A DNA stretch of 53,296 nucleotides from Niabella sp. (GCA_027493055.1 JAPUDO010000082.1:4573-57868), one strand, 5' to 3'; counted from the first letter of the stretch, positions 28,534-38,232 are shown. The notes: generated by a model not told the origin, from the letters alone. Numbers and translations are program-made.

Positions 28534-29232
28534 ATGAAAATAAAATTCTTATTGTTTTTTATTGTAAATTTTATGTCGGTTATGGCTTTTAGCCAGGAGT
28601 CCATTATACAGGATATAAATGAGCCGCTGCTGCAGAAATACATCAATCTTGCAACAATTAATTATCCGCTAAAAAAAGTATCCGATGCCACGCTCGAAAA
28701 ATCAAAGGCGCATGTTTCTATCGCATCTTTAAGCGTGCTGGACATTTTTAATGCGGGTTATTTTTATAGTCCGCAGAAAAATCAAGGGCTGATATACGCT
28801 CCTGGAGGATCAGGAGCAAATAATAGTATTGTAATGCAGGGTTTCCAGTTTGGCGCTAATGTCAATTTGGGAAATTTGCTTTCAAAGCCTGGTATTATAA
28901 AAGCTGCGAAGGCTGATTATAAAATAGCCCGCGCTCAAAGCGAAGATTATAACAGGATATTAGCTAACAATGTAAAGCTGGCCTATTATGATTATCTTGC
29001 TGCCAAAAAGCAGCTCGAATTATCAATTCTTGCTGCCAAGGACTTAAAGAGCATCCTGGCTAATGCACAGGCGCAGTTTCAAAATGGCACTGTTACAATA
29101 GACGTATATACAGCTGCCAAGAGTGCTTCAATATCAGCAGATGCAGGAACGCTAACTGCTGAAGTTGCTTATTTAAAAGCAAAAAATAATCTTGAAGACC
29201 TGATAGGCGAAAAGCTTGAGAAAGTTAGATAA
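28534..29232 (+). CDS. Half-length TolC-like outer membrane protein
   Basis: A 232-residue secreted protein (signal peptide ending AFSQ) related to the outer membrane efflux (TolC) family but about half the usual length. It appears to hold a single repeat: a short beta-region at about 75-115 (YSPQKNQG to GFQFGANVN), flanked by long helices. The C-terminal helix ends with AAKSASISADAGTLTAEVAYLKAKNNLEDLIG, the family's typical end. It lies between the initiating transferase and the Wzz-like gene, where a Wza-type export lipoprotein would usually be. It may form the outer membrane channel for the polysaccharide as a larger oligomer. Confidence 0.75.
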   Translation: MKIKFLLFFIVNFMSVMAFSQESIIQDINEPLLQKYINLATINYPLKKVSDATLEKSKAHVSIASLSVLDIFNAGYFYSPQKNQGLIYAPGGSGANNSIVMQGFQFGANVNLGNLLSKPGIIKAAKADYKIARAQSEDYNRILANNVKLAYYDYLAAKKQLELSILAAKDLKSILANAQAQFQNGTVTIDVYTAAKSASISADAGTLTAEVAYLKAKNNLEDLIGEKLEKVR

Positions 29233-29257
29233 CCTCCTGAAATTTTATTAAGAAAAG

Positions 29258-31441
29258 ATGAACCTGAATCTAAACCTGAGAGAGTTTTTAAAATACCTGT
29301 TGCGCTTTAAGTGGTTGCTTATTGTAATACCTGTATTATTTGCAGTAGTAACCTACTTTTTGGCAAAAAAGCTCCCCAAAACTTATCGGTCGTCGGCGCT
29401 TATATCAACAGGTATTACCGGTCAGTTTCAGCAAAGCGCATTAAATACAGGAAACCAGCTTGATTATTTCAAATTGAGCCAGCAGTTTGGCAACTTAATG
29501 GAGATGATGAAGTCTAAACGCAGTATTACTGCACTGGCATATAAACTGATATTGCATGACCTGAAGGATCCCGATCAGGCTTTTAAAGAACCTTCAGATC
29601 TAATAAAAAAGCTATCTTCACAGGATAAAGAGCTGGTTATAAAAGAGTATGAAAAACGGTTGGCAAACGGTACCTTGATATCTACTGCTGACAATGGCAA
29701 TCGCATTAAACTATATGACATACTTAATTATGCCGGGTATAGTGAAAACGCAATTTCAGAAAACCTAAGTATTGCAAGAAATGGGGAAAGTGATTTTATT
29801 AAAGTAGAGTTCATATCATCTAATCCTGATCTTTCAACCTATGTAGTAAATACTTTTTCAAGAGATTTTATTGCTTATTATACCAATCTTTCGATAGCAG
29901 GACAAAGCGAATCGCTTGCTATTTTAGATAGCTTATTGCGCGCGAAGCAGATAGATATGGAAAGAAAGAATGCATCAGCACAGGGAGCAATAACCGCTTC
30001 TGCAGCGGCTGCAGCCGGTGCTACTAATTCTCAGCGACAGTCTGATATGGCTTATTCCAGGGTGGCAGAAGCGGAGTCTCAGCGGCAGGTTTATCTAAGG
30101 CAGATCAGTTCTATAAAGGGCGCTATTGAAGATATTGATGCAAAATTGAAAGGGCAGGGAGGATATGTAACCCAGAATGAATCTACTAATAATACGGCTA
30201 TTGTAGATCTTGATAACCAGTTAAGGATAGCTAACCAAAAATATATTAACAATAATTTCAGGCCGCAGGACAAAGCCTCCATTGATTCATTGCAGCGTAT
30301 AAAAGAAAGGCTGGTAGCCCGTTCCTATAATACCGGCAGTTTAAATCCCACTGTTGTAAGACAGGAACTGCTAAACCAGCGCCTGAAATACGAAGGAGAC
30401 CTGGCAGCGGCACAAAGCGCCCTGACTACGATAGAAAGACAATTGTCTACAATGCCTAAAGGATCGGGTGGAGCAAGTGCAGCCCCAGGCCCTGCTCAAA
30501 ACATTATACGGGAAGCAGAAATCGCTTCGGCTGATTACCAGGCCGTTCAAAACCAATATAATCAGGCAAAACTGATGTCGCAAACTGCAAGCCATCTGGC
30601 TTTGGCAGAGCCGGGCTTGCCCGGTCCCCCGGAGAAATCCAAAAATATGCTATATGTTGCTTTTTCCGGTATATCTGGCCTGCTGGTTTGCATGATGTCC
30701 CTGTTCGTAGCTTTTGCCTTCAACACAACAATAAATGACCCGGGAAGACTGGAGGTTGTTACACGGCAAAAAGTGGTTGGCGCCCTCAATTTTATCGGCG
30801 AAGCTGATAAAGACCTGCGAAATATATGGAAAGACGATGGGGATGTGAAAGACTATAGTATTTATAAGGATCTGCTGCGATCACTGCGGTTCGAGATCAA
30901 CCAGCATTTGTCGGGAGATAATAATGTATTGGGCATTACGAGCTTATCCCAGGGGGAAGGCAAAACCTTCCTGGCAGGAAGCCTGAGCTATGCTTTTGCC
31001 ATGATGGGTAAAAATGTATTATTGATTTGTGAAAAGAACGATAATATACTGGACCTGGTGACGAATAAAAAAAATATGGAAGGAATGTCTGCACAAAAAT
31101 TTGAATCCTTCCTGGTTAAAAAGCAAATACAGGTAGAAGACCGCATTACCATATTAAACCGGGCCACAAACAGCAGCAATTCCCTGCTGGAGCTGCGGGA
31201 TGCCCAAAGCCTGATAGCCGGTTTTGAAGTATTAAAAAATACTTTTGATATAGTGATTATTGATATAGAAAGCGGACAGGACATGTATAATGTAAAAGAG
31301 TGGATGATGTTTTGTGATAAAAGCATTGCCGTATTTGAAGCTGGAAAGAAAATTGCAGAAAACGAGGAAGTATTTATTAAATTCCTTGCTGAACAAAGAG
31401 GCTTTTTAGGATGGGTTCTTAATAAAGTAAAAGTTGCTTAA
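29258..31441 (+). CDS. Wzz/BY-kinase-like polysaccharide co-polymerase with damaged kinase motifs
   Basis: A 727-residue inner membrane protein. N-terminal Wzz part with membrane segments at about 15-36 and 462-490, and a long periplasmic coiled-coil region between them. The cytoplasmic C-terminal part resembles a bacterial tyrosine kinase or ParA-like ATPase. Walker A is present (SQGEGKT, Lys569), but the A' motif (normally a hhhDxDxR type) reads VLLICEKND, Walker B is IIDIES, and the C-terminus has no tyrosine cluster. It is therefore likely to bind but perhaps not hydrolyse ATP or autophosphorylate. It should set chain length and couple polymerisation to export. It is in the same run of genes as the TolC-like and Wzy-like genes. 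Confidence 0.85.
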   Translation: MNLNLNLREFLKYLLRFKWLLIVIPVLFAVVTYFLAKKLPKTYRSSALISTGITGQFQQSALNTGNQLDYFKLSQQFGNLMEMMKSKRSITALAYKLILHDLKDPDQAFKEPSDLIKKLSSQDKELVIKEYEKRLANGTLISTADNGNRIKLYDILNYAGYSENAISENLSIARNGESDFIKVEFISSNPDLSTYVVNTFSRDFIAYYTNLSIAGQSESLAILDSLLRAKQIDMERKNASAQGAITASAAAAAGATNSQRQSDMAYSRVAEAESQRQVYLRQISSIKGAIEDIDAKLKGQGGYVTQNESTNNTAIVDLDNQLRIANQKYINNNFRPQDKASIDSLQRIKERLVARSYNTGSLNPTVVRQELLNQRLKYEGDLAAAQSALTTIERQLSTMPKGSGGASAAPGPAQNIIREAEIASADYQAVQNQYNQAKLMSQTASHLALAEPGLPGPPEKSKNMLYVAFSGISGLLVCMMSLFVAFAFNTTINDPGRLEVVTRQKVVGALNFIGEADKDLRNIWKDDGDVKDYSIYKDLLRSLRFEINQHLSGDNNVLGITSLSQGEGKTFLAGSLSYAFAMMGKNVLLICEKNDNILDLVTNKKNMEGMSAQKFESFLVKKQIQVEDRITILNRATNSSNSLLELRDAQSLIAGFEVLKNTFDIVIIDIESGQDMYNVKEWMMFCDKSIAVFEAGKKIAENEEVFIKFLAEQRGFLGWVLNKVKVA

Positions 31442-31446
31442 GCAGG

Positions 31447-32877
31447 GTGGGGCATCTTATAAAAGATACAATTGCTAAAAAGAACATCTACCTGATAGGG
31501 GCCGCACTATTAGTTACATTAGCCTGTATTATTTTGGCAGCTGTTACGCAGAATTTTGTTTTGCCCCTGGTTCCGGTAGTACTGCTCTCTGTTGTCATTT
31601 TTATTATATTTTTATTTCGTGAGCCGTTCCTCGGCCTGATGGCCACAACAGGATATTGTTTTTTTCTTCATTTTTTGTCAAGAGAAATAGGGGGAGGCAT
31701 TTCTTATGGATTAGGCATAGAATTTTTGTTATTACTTACATGGCTGAGCATATGGTACAACGCGAATAGATTTGATTTTTCGAATTTGAACAATTGCCTG
31801 TTCTGGCTAACATTCTCCTGGTTTTTGCTGAGCGTTGCCGAAGTTGCCAACCCTGCAGGGGCAAATATTACAGGATGGATACTGGAATTGAGAAGCTCGG
31901 CATTATACCCATTTCTTATCGCTCCGCTGGGAATGCTCTTGCTCACAACCCCCAGGCGGCTGAATATTTTTCTTAAGACCATTATTTTATTCTCGTTGAT
32001 AGCAGCATTGGTGGGAGTAAAGCAAAAGTATATCGGGCTGTCCCAGGGCGACCAGCTATTTCTGCAGGATAATCCAACACATGTGCTGTGGGGGCAGATC
32101 AGGTATTTCTCTATTTTTAGCAATGCAGGACAATTTGGTCCTTCGCAGGGCCAATTTTCCATGATCGCGTTCGTATTATCCTTTTCTGTAAAAAAATGGT
32201 GGAAAAAAATAGTTCTCCTGGTATTGTCGGGACTGTTCTTTTACGGGATGATGATTTCAGGCACCAGGGGTGCCATGTTTGCAGTAGCAGGGGCTGCGGT
32301 TGCGGCTATGTTTTTAACAAAGCGCTTCAAGGTTTTTATATTCGGGTTGATAGCAATCGGGCTTTTTTATGGTTTTTTGAAATACACGAGCATCGGCAGC
32401 GGCAACTATGCTATCGTGAGGCTGAGGAGTTCTGTGGATCCAAATGATGCATCTTTGAACGTACGTTTTATAAATCAGAAAAAGCTTGCTGAATACATGA
32501 AGTCAAAGCCTTTTGGCGGCGGCCTGGGTGTAATTGGGTCTTTCGGACACAAATATAATCCAGACAAATATTTGTCCACTATTGAGCCTGATAGTTATTG
32601 GGTAAAATTGTGGGCAATGTATGGAATTGTTGGTTTTACGTTTTGGTTTTGCATAATGATGTTCCTGTTTGGAAAGTGCACGGGCATTATATGGAGGATA
32701 AAGAAGCCTTCTTTAAAAGTAAAGCTGATCGCTTTGCTGTCCGGCAATGCAGGGATATTTTTGTGCAGCTATGGAAATGAGGTGATGAATGATATGCCAT
32801 CATTAATTATCTTTTATCTTTCTTTTGGAGTAATTTTGATTGCACCGAAATTGGACAAGCAGTTAAGCAATAAATAA
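31447..32877 (+). CDS. Wzy/O-antigen ligase-like polysaccharide polymerase
   Basis: A 476-residue multi-pass membrane protein with about ten or more hydrophobic segments and a long periplasmic loop in the second half. It resembles the O-antigen ligase/polymerase family (Wzy_C region, with GTRGAMFAVAGAAVAAMF and the loop ...RFINQKKLAEYMKSKPFGGGLG). It should polymerise lipid-linked repeat units in the periplasm. The start codon is GTG (31447), only 5 nt after the preceding stop; no nearby in-frame ATG was seen. Polymerase and ligase functions are hard to tell apart by sequence, and the context (Wzx, Wzz, initiating transferase) favours a polymerase. Confidence 0.85.
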   Translation: MGHLIKDTIAKKNIYLIGAALLVTLACIILAAVTQNFVLPLVPVVLLSVVIFIIFLFREPFLGLMATTGYCFFLHFLSREIGGGISYGLGIEFLLLLTWLSIWYNANRFDFSNLNNCLFWLTFSWFLLSVAEVANPAGANITGWILELRSSALYPFLIAPLGMLLLTTPRRLNIFLKTIILFSLIAALVGVKQKYIGLSQGDQLFLQDNPTHVLWGQIRYFSIFSNAGQFGPSQGQFSMIAFVLSFSVKKWWKKIVLLVLSGLFFYGMMISGTRGAMFAVAGAAVAAMFLTKRFKVFIFGLIAIGLFYGFLKYTSIGSGNYAIVRLRSSVDPNDASLNVRFINQKKLAEYMKSKPFGGGLGVIGSFGHKYNPDKYLSTIEPDSYWVKLWAMYGIVGFTFWFCIMMFLFGKCTGIIWRIKKPSLKVKLIALLSGNAGIFLCSYGNEVMNDMPSLIIFYLSFGVILIAPKLDKQLSNK

Positions 32878-32888
32878 AAAAAATCAGC

Positions 32889-32990
32889 ATGCCTTTTATT
32901 ATTTTTTTGATACCCGGGATATTATGTTTTGTTTGGGGTGTTTTGAGCGAGCGCAAAAGGAAGATAGAAACAGGGCAAAGACTATTATAA
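32889..32990 (+). CDS. 33-residue single-pass membrane peptide
   Basis: A small open reading frame of 33 codons lies in the gap between the polymerase and the acyltransferase genes. It starts MPFIIFLIPGILCFVWGVLS, a likely membrane helix, and ends with the basic segment ERKRKIETGQRLL. It begins 11 nt after the polymerase stop and ends 6 nt before the acyltransferase start, so the spacing fits a real operon gene. Translation is not proven. A role as a small partner of the polysaccharide machinery would be inference. Confidence 0.5.
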   Translation: MPFIIFLIPGILCFVWGVLSERKRKIETGQRLL

Positions 32991-32996
32991 AAAATT

Positions 32997-33638
32997 ATGG
33001 ACTTAAAGTCAAAAATAAAGTCCAGTACTCTTCTGAAAAAGATTGCGCTGTGGCTTCTTTCTCCAAAGAATGATCCCCGTCCGCGATACTGGATAAGATA
33101 TTTTGTAAACCCTTTTGTGCATAAAAGGGGCCGGCACGCACGTGTGAGACGAACGGCCAGGATGGATTTGTTTCCCTTTAATAAGTTTTTTTTGGGCAGC
33201 AGATCTATTATAGAAGCCTACGCGGTGGTCAATAATGGCGTAGGTGATGTGACCATTGGGCAAAATACAATAATTGGTATAGGGTGTGTGCTCATAGGTC
33301 CCGTAACCATGGGCGATAACGTAATGCTGGCACAGCATATTGTGATATCGGGGCTGAACCACGGTTATGAGGATGTGTTAATACCCCCAAAATCTCAGCC
33401 TGTGACCAAAAAACAGATATGTATAGAGGATGATGTGTGGATTGGTGCGAATGCAGTTATCACGGCAGGAGTGACTATTGGTAAACACGCTGTTGTAGGA
33501 GCGGGGAGCGTAGTGACCAAAGATGTGCCCGCCTTTAGCGTTGTGGTCGGCAATCCTGCCAGGGTAATAAAGGAATTTGATACAACAGACAAAAACTGGA
33601 AGTCAGTGAAAAAGGGTGCAGCTCTTTCACCTCAATAA
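32997..33638 (+). CDS. Hexapeptide-repeat (left-handed beta-helix) acyltransferase
   Basis: A 213-residue acyltransferase with isoleucine-rich hexapeptide repeats ([23 protein letters not shown]... and [32 protein letters not shown]). It ends with the common cap VVGNPARVI. The catalytic His is probably in SGLNHGYED. It resembles WcaF/WbbJ-type O-acetyltransferases that decorate polysaccharide sugars using acetyl-CoA. It lies in the exopolysaccharide gene run, 6 nt after the small membrane peptide and 13 nt before a glycosyltransferase. The acceptor sugar is unknown. Confidence 0.88.
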   Translation: MDLKSKIKSSTLLKKIALWLLSPKNDPRPRYWIRYFVNPFVHKRGRHARVRRTARMDLFPFNKFFLGSRSIIEAYAVVNNGVGDVTIGQNTIIGIGCVLIGPVTMGDNVMLAQHIVISGLNHGYEDVLIPPKSQPVTKKQICIEDDVWIGANAVITAGVTIGKHAVVGAGSVVTKDVPAFSVVVGNPARVIKEFDTTDKNWKSVKKGAALSPQ

Positions 33639-33651
33639 AGCAATATAAGAT

Positions 33652-34839
33652 ATGTGGTGGTTTTTATTACAAATAATTATTGGTATTTCTTTTTGGGTTC
33701 CCCCATTGTTTTTTTTGGTGGGCAAGTGCCGGAAGAAAAGGAAAATTTCCGTGGAGGGTAAGTCCGTTCCTTCTTTGGATTATGCCATAATCGTTACAGC
33801 ATATCAGCAGGTTGACCTAATAGAAGAGGTAGTGCAATCTATCCTTAATATCAATTATGAGCGCTATATAATTTATGTTGTAGCAGACAATTGTGATATA
33901 TCTCAACTACACATAAATAATGAAAGGGTAAGGATTCTAAGGCCGGAAAAAGTGTTGGCAAGCAATATCCGCTCGCATTTTTATGCAATTGACAGGTTTG
34001 AAAGAAATCATGATATTGTCACCATAATTGATAGCGATAATTTGATTGACAAAGAATACTTGAACCAGTTGAATGCTTATTTCGCAGCGGGTTACAAAGC
34101 GGTACAAGGGGTAAGGAAAGCCAAAAATCTCAATACGGTTTATGCCTGTCTTGATGAGGCTGGTGATATTTACTATCGTTACATAGACAGAAAACTTCCT
34201 TTCGATGCAGGTTCTTCTGCCTCGCTTGCAGGTTCAGGTATGGCATTTACAGTTGATATATATAAGAAATGTCTTGGTGAAATGTTAATTGAGGGGGCGG
34301 GGTTTGACAAAGTTTTGCAATATGAATTATTGAGGAGGAAAGAGCATATTGCTTTTGCAGAGCAGGTTATTGTTTATGATGGAAAGACAGCAAAATCTGA
34401 CCAGCTTGTAAAGCAACGCGCCCGTTGGATCAATACTTGGTTCAGGTTCTGGATGCTTGGTTTGAAGATGATGTTCCGTTCTATAGTGAGATTTGATTGG
34501 AATCAGTTTGCCTTTTCCCTGATGCTCATGCGGCCTCCGTTGTTTTTAATGTTGCTGATAACCGGGTTGGTGTGCCTGATAAATATTTTCGTGTCTCCAT
34601 GGTTCCTTGTATATTGGGGTGTTACCCTTTTGGTTTTTTTTATTTTTTTCTTTGGAGCATTGCATTATTTCCGAGCAGACAAAAGAATTTACAAAAGTAT
34701 AACGTATGCTCCGAGGTTTATATTTTATCAGCTTTTGGCTTTTGTAAAGGCAAAGAGGGCAAACCAGTTATCCGTGGCTACTGAGCATGATTCTGGTTCA
34801 GCCCATTATGAAATTGAAGAACTAAGAAAAAATAAATGA
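33652..34839 (+). CDS. Membrane-bound GT2 glycosyltransferase (processive type)
   Basis: A 395-residue family 2 glycosyltransferase with one N-terminal membrane segment and several C-terminal ones. Catalytic motifs are visible: the N-terminal IIVTAYQQ, the metal-binding IIDSDN, a GFDKVLQYELLRR segment and QRARW (the QxxRW motif of processive enzymes). It should add sugars at the inner membrane from a nucleotide-sugar donor. It overlaps the next gene by 4 nt (ATGA). Motifs alone do not separate a chain-forming enzyme from a single-addition enzyme. Confidence 0.88.
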   Translation: MWWFLLQIIIGISFWVPPLFFLVGKCRKKRKISVEGKSVPSLDYAIIVTAYQQVDLIEEVVQSILNINYERYIIYVVADNCDISQLHINNERVRILRPEKVLASNIRSHFYAIDRFERNHDIVTIIDSDNLIDKEYLNQLNAYFAAGYKAVQGVRKAKNLNTVYACLDEAGDIYYRYIDRKLPFDAGSSASLAGSGMAFTVDIYKKCLGEMLIEGAGFDKVLQYELLRRKEHIAFAEQVIVYDGKTAKSDQLVKQRARWINTWFRFWMLGLKMMFRSIVRFDWNQFAFSLMLMRPPLFLMLLITGLVCLINIFVSPWFLVYWGVTLLVFFIFFFGALHYFRADKRIYKSITYAPRFIFYQLLAFVKAKRANQLSVATEHDSGSAHYEIEELRKNK

Positions 34840-35948
34840 GCAAGATAAAAGTATTACAAGCCATAAGGCAAGGCAGCATAGGAGGGGGAGAAAGTCATGT
34901 GCTGGATCTTGTAGCCGGATTGGACAAAAACCGTTTTGATCCCGTTGTCCTGTCGTTCACACCTGGGCCTATGGTTGATAGTTTGAGGGAGCAGGGTATT
35001 AAAACTTATGTTATAGAAACACAAAAGCCATTTAATGTATTTGTTTGGTCTAAGGTAAAACAACTCATGATTAGTGAAGGTATTCAATTGTTACATGCAC
35101 ATGGAACAAGGGCTTGTTCAAACACTTTTCATTCCGCCAAAAAACTTCATATTCCGATTATCTATACCGTTCATGGTTGGTCCTTTCACAATGACCAAAG
35201 CCCTTTTGTAAAGCGGATTAGAATTAAGAGTGAGGAATATCTGGTAAAACAGTCTTCGCAAACGGTTTGTGTATCTGACAGCAATTATAAAGAAGGGGAT
35301 AATTTATTTGGTATTTCCCGAAAGGCTATCGTGATTAAAAACGGAATTAATCAGGTCAGATTCAATCCTGACAATAGATTTTCAGATATAAGAAAAGAAC
35401 TGGGCATAGGAGAAGATGTCATCCTTGTAGGTTTCATTGCAAGGGTCACTGTGCAAAAAAATCCTCTTGGTTTGATAGAGGCCATGGCCAAAATTCCACC
35501 AACGTATAACATAAAATTGTTAATGGTGGGCGATGGGGATCTTAAAGGACAAGCTGTAAAACTCACTTCGGATTTAGGATTACAGGACCGGGTGATCTTT
35601 CAGCCATTTAGAAAAGATGTTCCGGATGTATTAAACGCGATTGATATTTATTGCCTGCCTTCTTTATGGGAGGGGTTGTCTATTGCCCTGCTCGAAGCGA
35701 TGGCCATGCGCAAGGCAATTGTGGCAACGCCTGTGGATGGGACAAAAGAAGTGCTTGTTGACAAGCATAATGGGCTTTTAGTACCGGTGAAGGATTCTCA
35801 GGGTTTAGCAGATGCTTTTATGTTGCTGGCAAGTGATGTTTTCCTTAGGGAAACTATTGCCCGGAGAGCTTCTGAAACTATTGCAGAACATTTTAATACC
35901 CGTGGCATGGTTTCAAAGATTGAGCAATTGTATGATGCAGTCATATAG
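34836..35948 (+). CDS. GT4-family glycosyltransferase
   Basis: A 370-residue retaining glycosyltransferase of the GT-B fold. The acceptor-side loop is IRQGSIGGGESHVLDLV, the inter-domain region is VGFIARVTVQKNPLGLIEAM, and the donor-side E-x7-E motif is LPSLWEGLSIALLEAMAM. It starts inside the stop of the previous gene (ATGA overlap), so the two are likely co-translated. It is a soluble cytoplasmic enzyme for repeat-unit assembly. The sugar is unknown. Confidence 0.9.
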   Translation: MSKIKVLQAIRQGSIGGGESHVLDLVAGLDKNRFDPVVLSFTPGPMVDSLREQGIKTYVIETQKPFNVFVWSKVKQLMISEGIQLLHAHGTRACSNTFHSAKKLHIPIIYTVHGWSFHNDQSPFVKRIRIKSEEYLVKQSSQTVCVSDSNYKEGDNLFGISRKAIVIKNGINQVRFNPDNRFSDIRKELGIGEDVILVGFIARVTVQKNPLGLIEAMAKIPPTYNIKLLMVGDGDLKGQAVKLTSDLGLQDRVIFQPFRKDVPDVLNAIDIYCLPSLWEGLSIALLEAMAMRKAIVATPVDGTKEVLVDKHNGLLVPVKDSQGLADAFMLLASDVFLRETIARRASETIAEHFNTRGMVSKIEQLYDAVI

Positions 35949-36110
35949 GAGCTTCAGCTATTAAAAATTTTCTGGTTTTGGGACAATTGAAATCAACTAA
36001 TCAAAATATTTACAACAAAAGCAAGAAAATAATAAATATTGAGAAAAAAGATATAAATCAAACTATTTAAATACAATTAACAGGATAATTTTTTAAAGTG
36101 TTTCAGCGCA

Positions 36111-36980
36111 TTGCAGGGCAACAGCCTTTATCGGAATCTGTTTCATTTTATCATCCTTTTTAAAGCCTTTTTTATGCGACCAGCTTCAATACCGAGATAT
36201 ATCTCAAGATTCTTAAAAGACGAGTTTTGGTTTGTTGAGAATATCCCGGCCATAAAGGAAAAAATAAATACGCTGGAATCCCAGGAGGGGCCGTTCGTGT
36301 CTGTTGTTGTTCCGGCTTATAATGAGGAAAAAAGTATATTGAGGACAATCGCTTCTATTGCTGACACACAAACCACCAAGCGGGTAGAGATAATTGTGGT
36401 GGACAATAATTCAAAAGATAAAACCAGGGAGTACGTTATAAAAAGCGGTGCGAAATATTTTTTTGAACCTGATCCCGGAGTTGATAAGGCCAGGAATAAA
36501 GGGCTTGCAAATGCTTCCGGAACCTATGTGTTAAATGCGGATGCGGATACTATTTATTCCCCTTATTGGGTTGACCTGATGATAGATCCACTTATTAAAG
36601 ATAAGGGTATTGCCTGTACACACGGCAAGTTTTCTTTTATACCGGACGCCGGCCATAATCGCGCTAAGTTGTATATGTATGAGTTGATTGGCGATGTATT
36701 TAAAAGAATCAACGGGGGCATGAAAGATAAAGCAATGTATGTTTATGGTTGTTCTTCAGCATACAGGCGTGAGCAGGGACTGGCGGTTGACGGTTATAAC
36801 CATCCGCCGGGCTACAACGAAGACGGGTATCTGGGGCTAAAACTACGAAAGGAATATGGAAGATTAAAGCAGATATCAAAGGGCAAATCAATTGCGTGGA
36901 CATCGAACCGGAAATTTGTTAATGATAAAACGCTTTTAGGCAGGATGTTTATTAAACTCAAATATTTTTTAAAGGGGTAA
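36111..36980 (+). CDS. GT2-family glycosyltransferase
   Basis: A family 2 glycosyltransferase with FVSVVVPAYNEEKSILRTI at the start of the catalytic domain, the nucleotide-binding IIVVDNNSKDKT and the metal-binding NADADTIY. The listed start is a TTG; the first ATG in frame is at 36174 (Met22, MRPASIPRYISRF), which would give 268 residues. The extra 21 residues look like coding sequence, so the longer form is kept with reservation. It lies 162 nt after the GT4 gene, in an AT-rich gap with no promoter recognised, and 9 nt before the next glycosyltransferase. Confidence 0.85.
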   Translation: MQGNSLYRNLFHFIILFKAFFMRPASIPRYISRFLKDEFWFVENIPAIKEKINTLESQEGPFVSVVVPAYNEEKSILRTIASIADTQTTKRVEIIVVDNNSKDKTREYVIKSGAKYFFEPDPGVDKARNKGLANASGTYVLNADADTIYSPYWVDLMIDPLIKDKGIACTHGKFSFIPDAGHNRAKLYMYELIGDVFKRINGGMKDKAMYVYGCSSAYRREQGLAVDGYNHPPGYNEDGYLGLKLRKEYGRLKQISKGKSIAWTSNRKFVNDKTLLGRMFIKLKYFLKG

Positions 36981-36989
36981 TTAAGGCAA

Positions 36990-38204
36990 ATGGCTATTTT
37001 AAAAGGAAAAGATATAATCATAGTCGGGCAACAGTCCTGGGATACCGAGATTGGTAGTAATTGTAAGGATATTGCCCTGGAGTTCAGTAAATATAACCGT
37101 GTGCTTTACGTAAATTCGGCATTGGACCGTATAACAAAGCAAAGACGAGGTTCCGATCCTAAGATACAAAAAAGGATACGCGTTATCAAAGGAGAAGAGT
37201 CCGGATTAATAAAAATTGCCGAAAATCTTTATAATTTATATCCAGACCAACTGACTGAATCTATTAATTGGATACCTTTCACTACAGTTTTTGATTGGTT
37301 CAATAAGTTGAATAATAAGAAGTTTGCTGATTCCATTTTAAAGGCTGTGGAAAGTTTGGGTTTTAAGGATTATCTGCTTTTTAATGATAACGACATGTTC
37401 CGCTCTTATTATCTGAAAGAATACCTCCGCCCGGTTCTTTCGGCATATTACTCAAGGGACAATATGGTGGGGGTGGATTACTGGAAAAGACATGGTTTAA
37501 AGTTAGAGCCCGCGCTGATAGCTAAAAGTGATTTATGTGTCGCAAATTCTGAATACCTGAGTAGTTATTGTAAACAGTATAACCACAATTCTTTTTATGT
37601 TGGTCAGGGATGTGATTTTACTTTCTTTAAGAACGGATATTTAAATCCACCGGAAGATATTAAGGGTATAGCAAAACCTATTATTGGCTATGTTGGTGCC
37701 CTGCTCACTTCAAGGTTAAACCTTTCCCTTTTAGAGGAAATGGCCAGGAATAATCCGGGCTGGAATATTGTATTGGTAGGTCCTGAAGACAATGACTTCC
37801 AAAATAGTTCTTTGCATAGTCTTCAAAATGTGCATTTTTTGGGAAGCAAACAGGCGAATATGTTACCCGCCTATATAAACAGTTTTGATGTTTGTATTAA
37901 TCCCCAGGTTGTCAATCCGATAACTATCGGGAATTATCCAAGAAAAGTGGATGAGTATCTGGCGCTGGGTAAGCCTACGGTTGTAACAAATACACAAACA
38001 ATGTCGAGTTTCAGGGATTATGTGTACCTGGCCAATGACAATCAGGACTATGAGGCAGGCATTAAATCATTGCTTAATGATAATGATGAGGAATTAAGAG
38101 CTAAAAGAAAAGCGTTTGCACTGTCGCATACCTGGGAAAATAGTGTGGCCATGATTTATGACGCTTTCTTAGAGGTAGCCGCGCAAAAGGGGCTGAAGCT
38201 TTAG
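36990..38204 (+). CDS. GT-B glycosyltransferase (GT1/GT4-like)
   Basis: A 404-residue glycosyltransferase. It starts with KDIIIVGQQSWDTEIGSNCKDIALEF and has a central IIGYVGALLTSRLNLSLLEEMARNNPGW. The donor-site region is DVCINPQVVNPITIGNYPRKVDEYLALGKPTV, typical of GT-B enzymes that act in exopolysaccharide or teichuronic acid synthesis. It is the last plus-strand gene of the locus and ends 28 nt from a convergent glycosyltransferase gene. The sugar cannot be predicted. Confidence 0.82.
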   Translation: MAILKGKDIIIVGQQSWDTEIGSNCKDIALEFSKYNRVLYVNSALDRITKQRRGSDPKIQKRIRVIKGEESGLIKIAENLYNLYPDQLTESINWIPFTTVFDWFNKLNNKKFADSILKAVESLGFKDYLLFNDNDMFRSYYLKEYLRPVLSAYYSRDNMVGVDYWKRHGLKLEPALIAKSDLCVANSEYLSSYCKQYNHNSFYVGQGCDFTFFKNGYLNPPEDIKGIAKPIIGYVGALLTSRLNLSLLEEMARNNPGWNIVLVGPEDNDFQNSSLHSLQNVHFLGSKQANMLPAYINSFDVCINPQVVNPITIGNYPRKVDEYLALGKPTVVTNTQTMSSFRDYVYLANDNQDYEAGIKSLLNDNDEELRAKRKAFALSHTWENSVAMIYDAFLEVAAQKGLKL

Positions 38205-38232
38205 GCATCTTTTCTTTGCATTTCCGGCCGCT

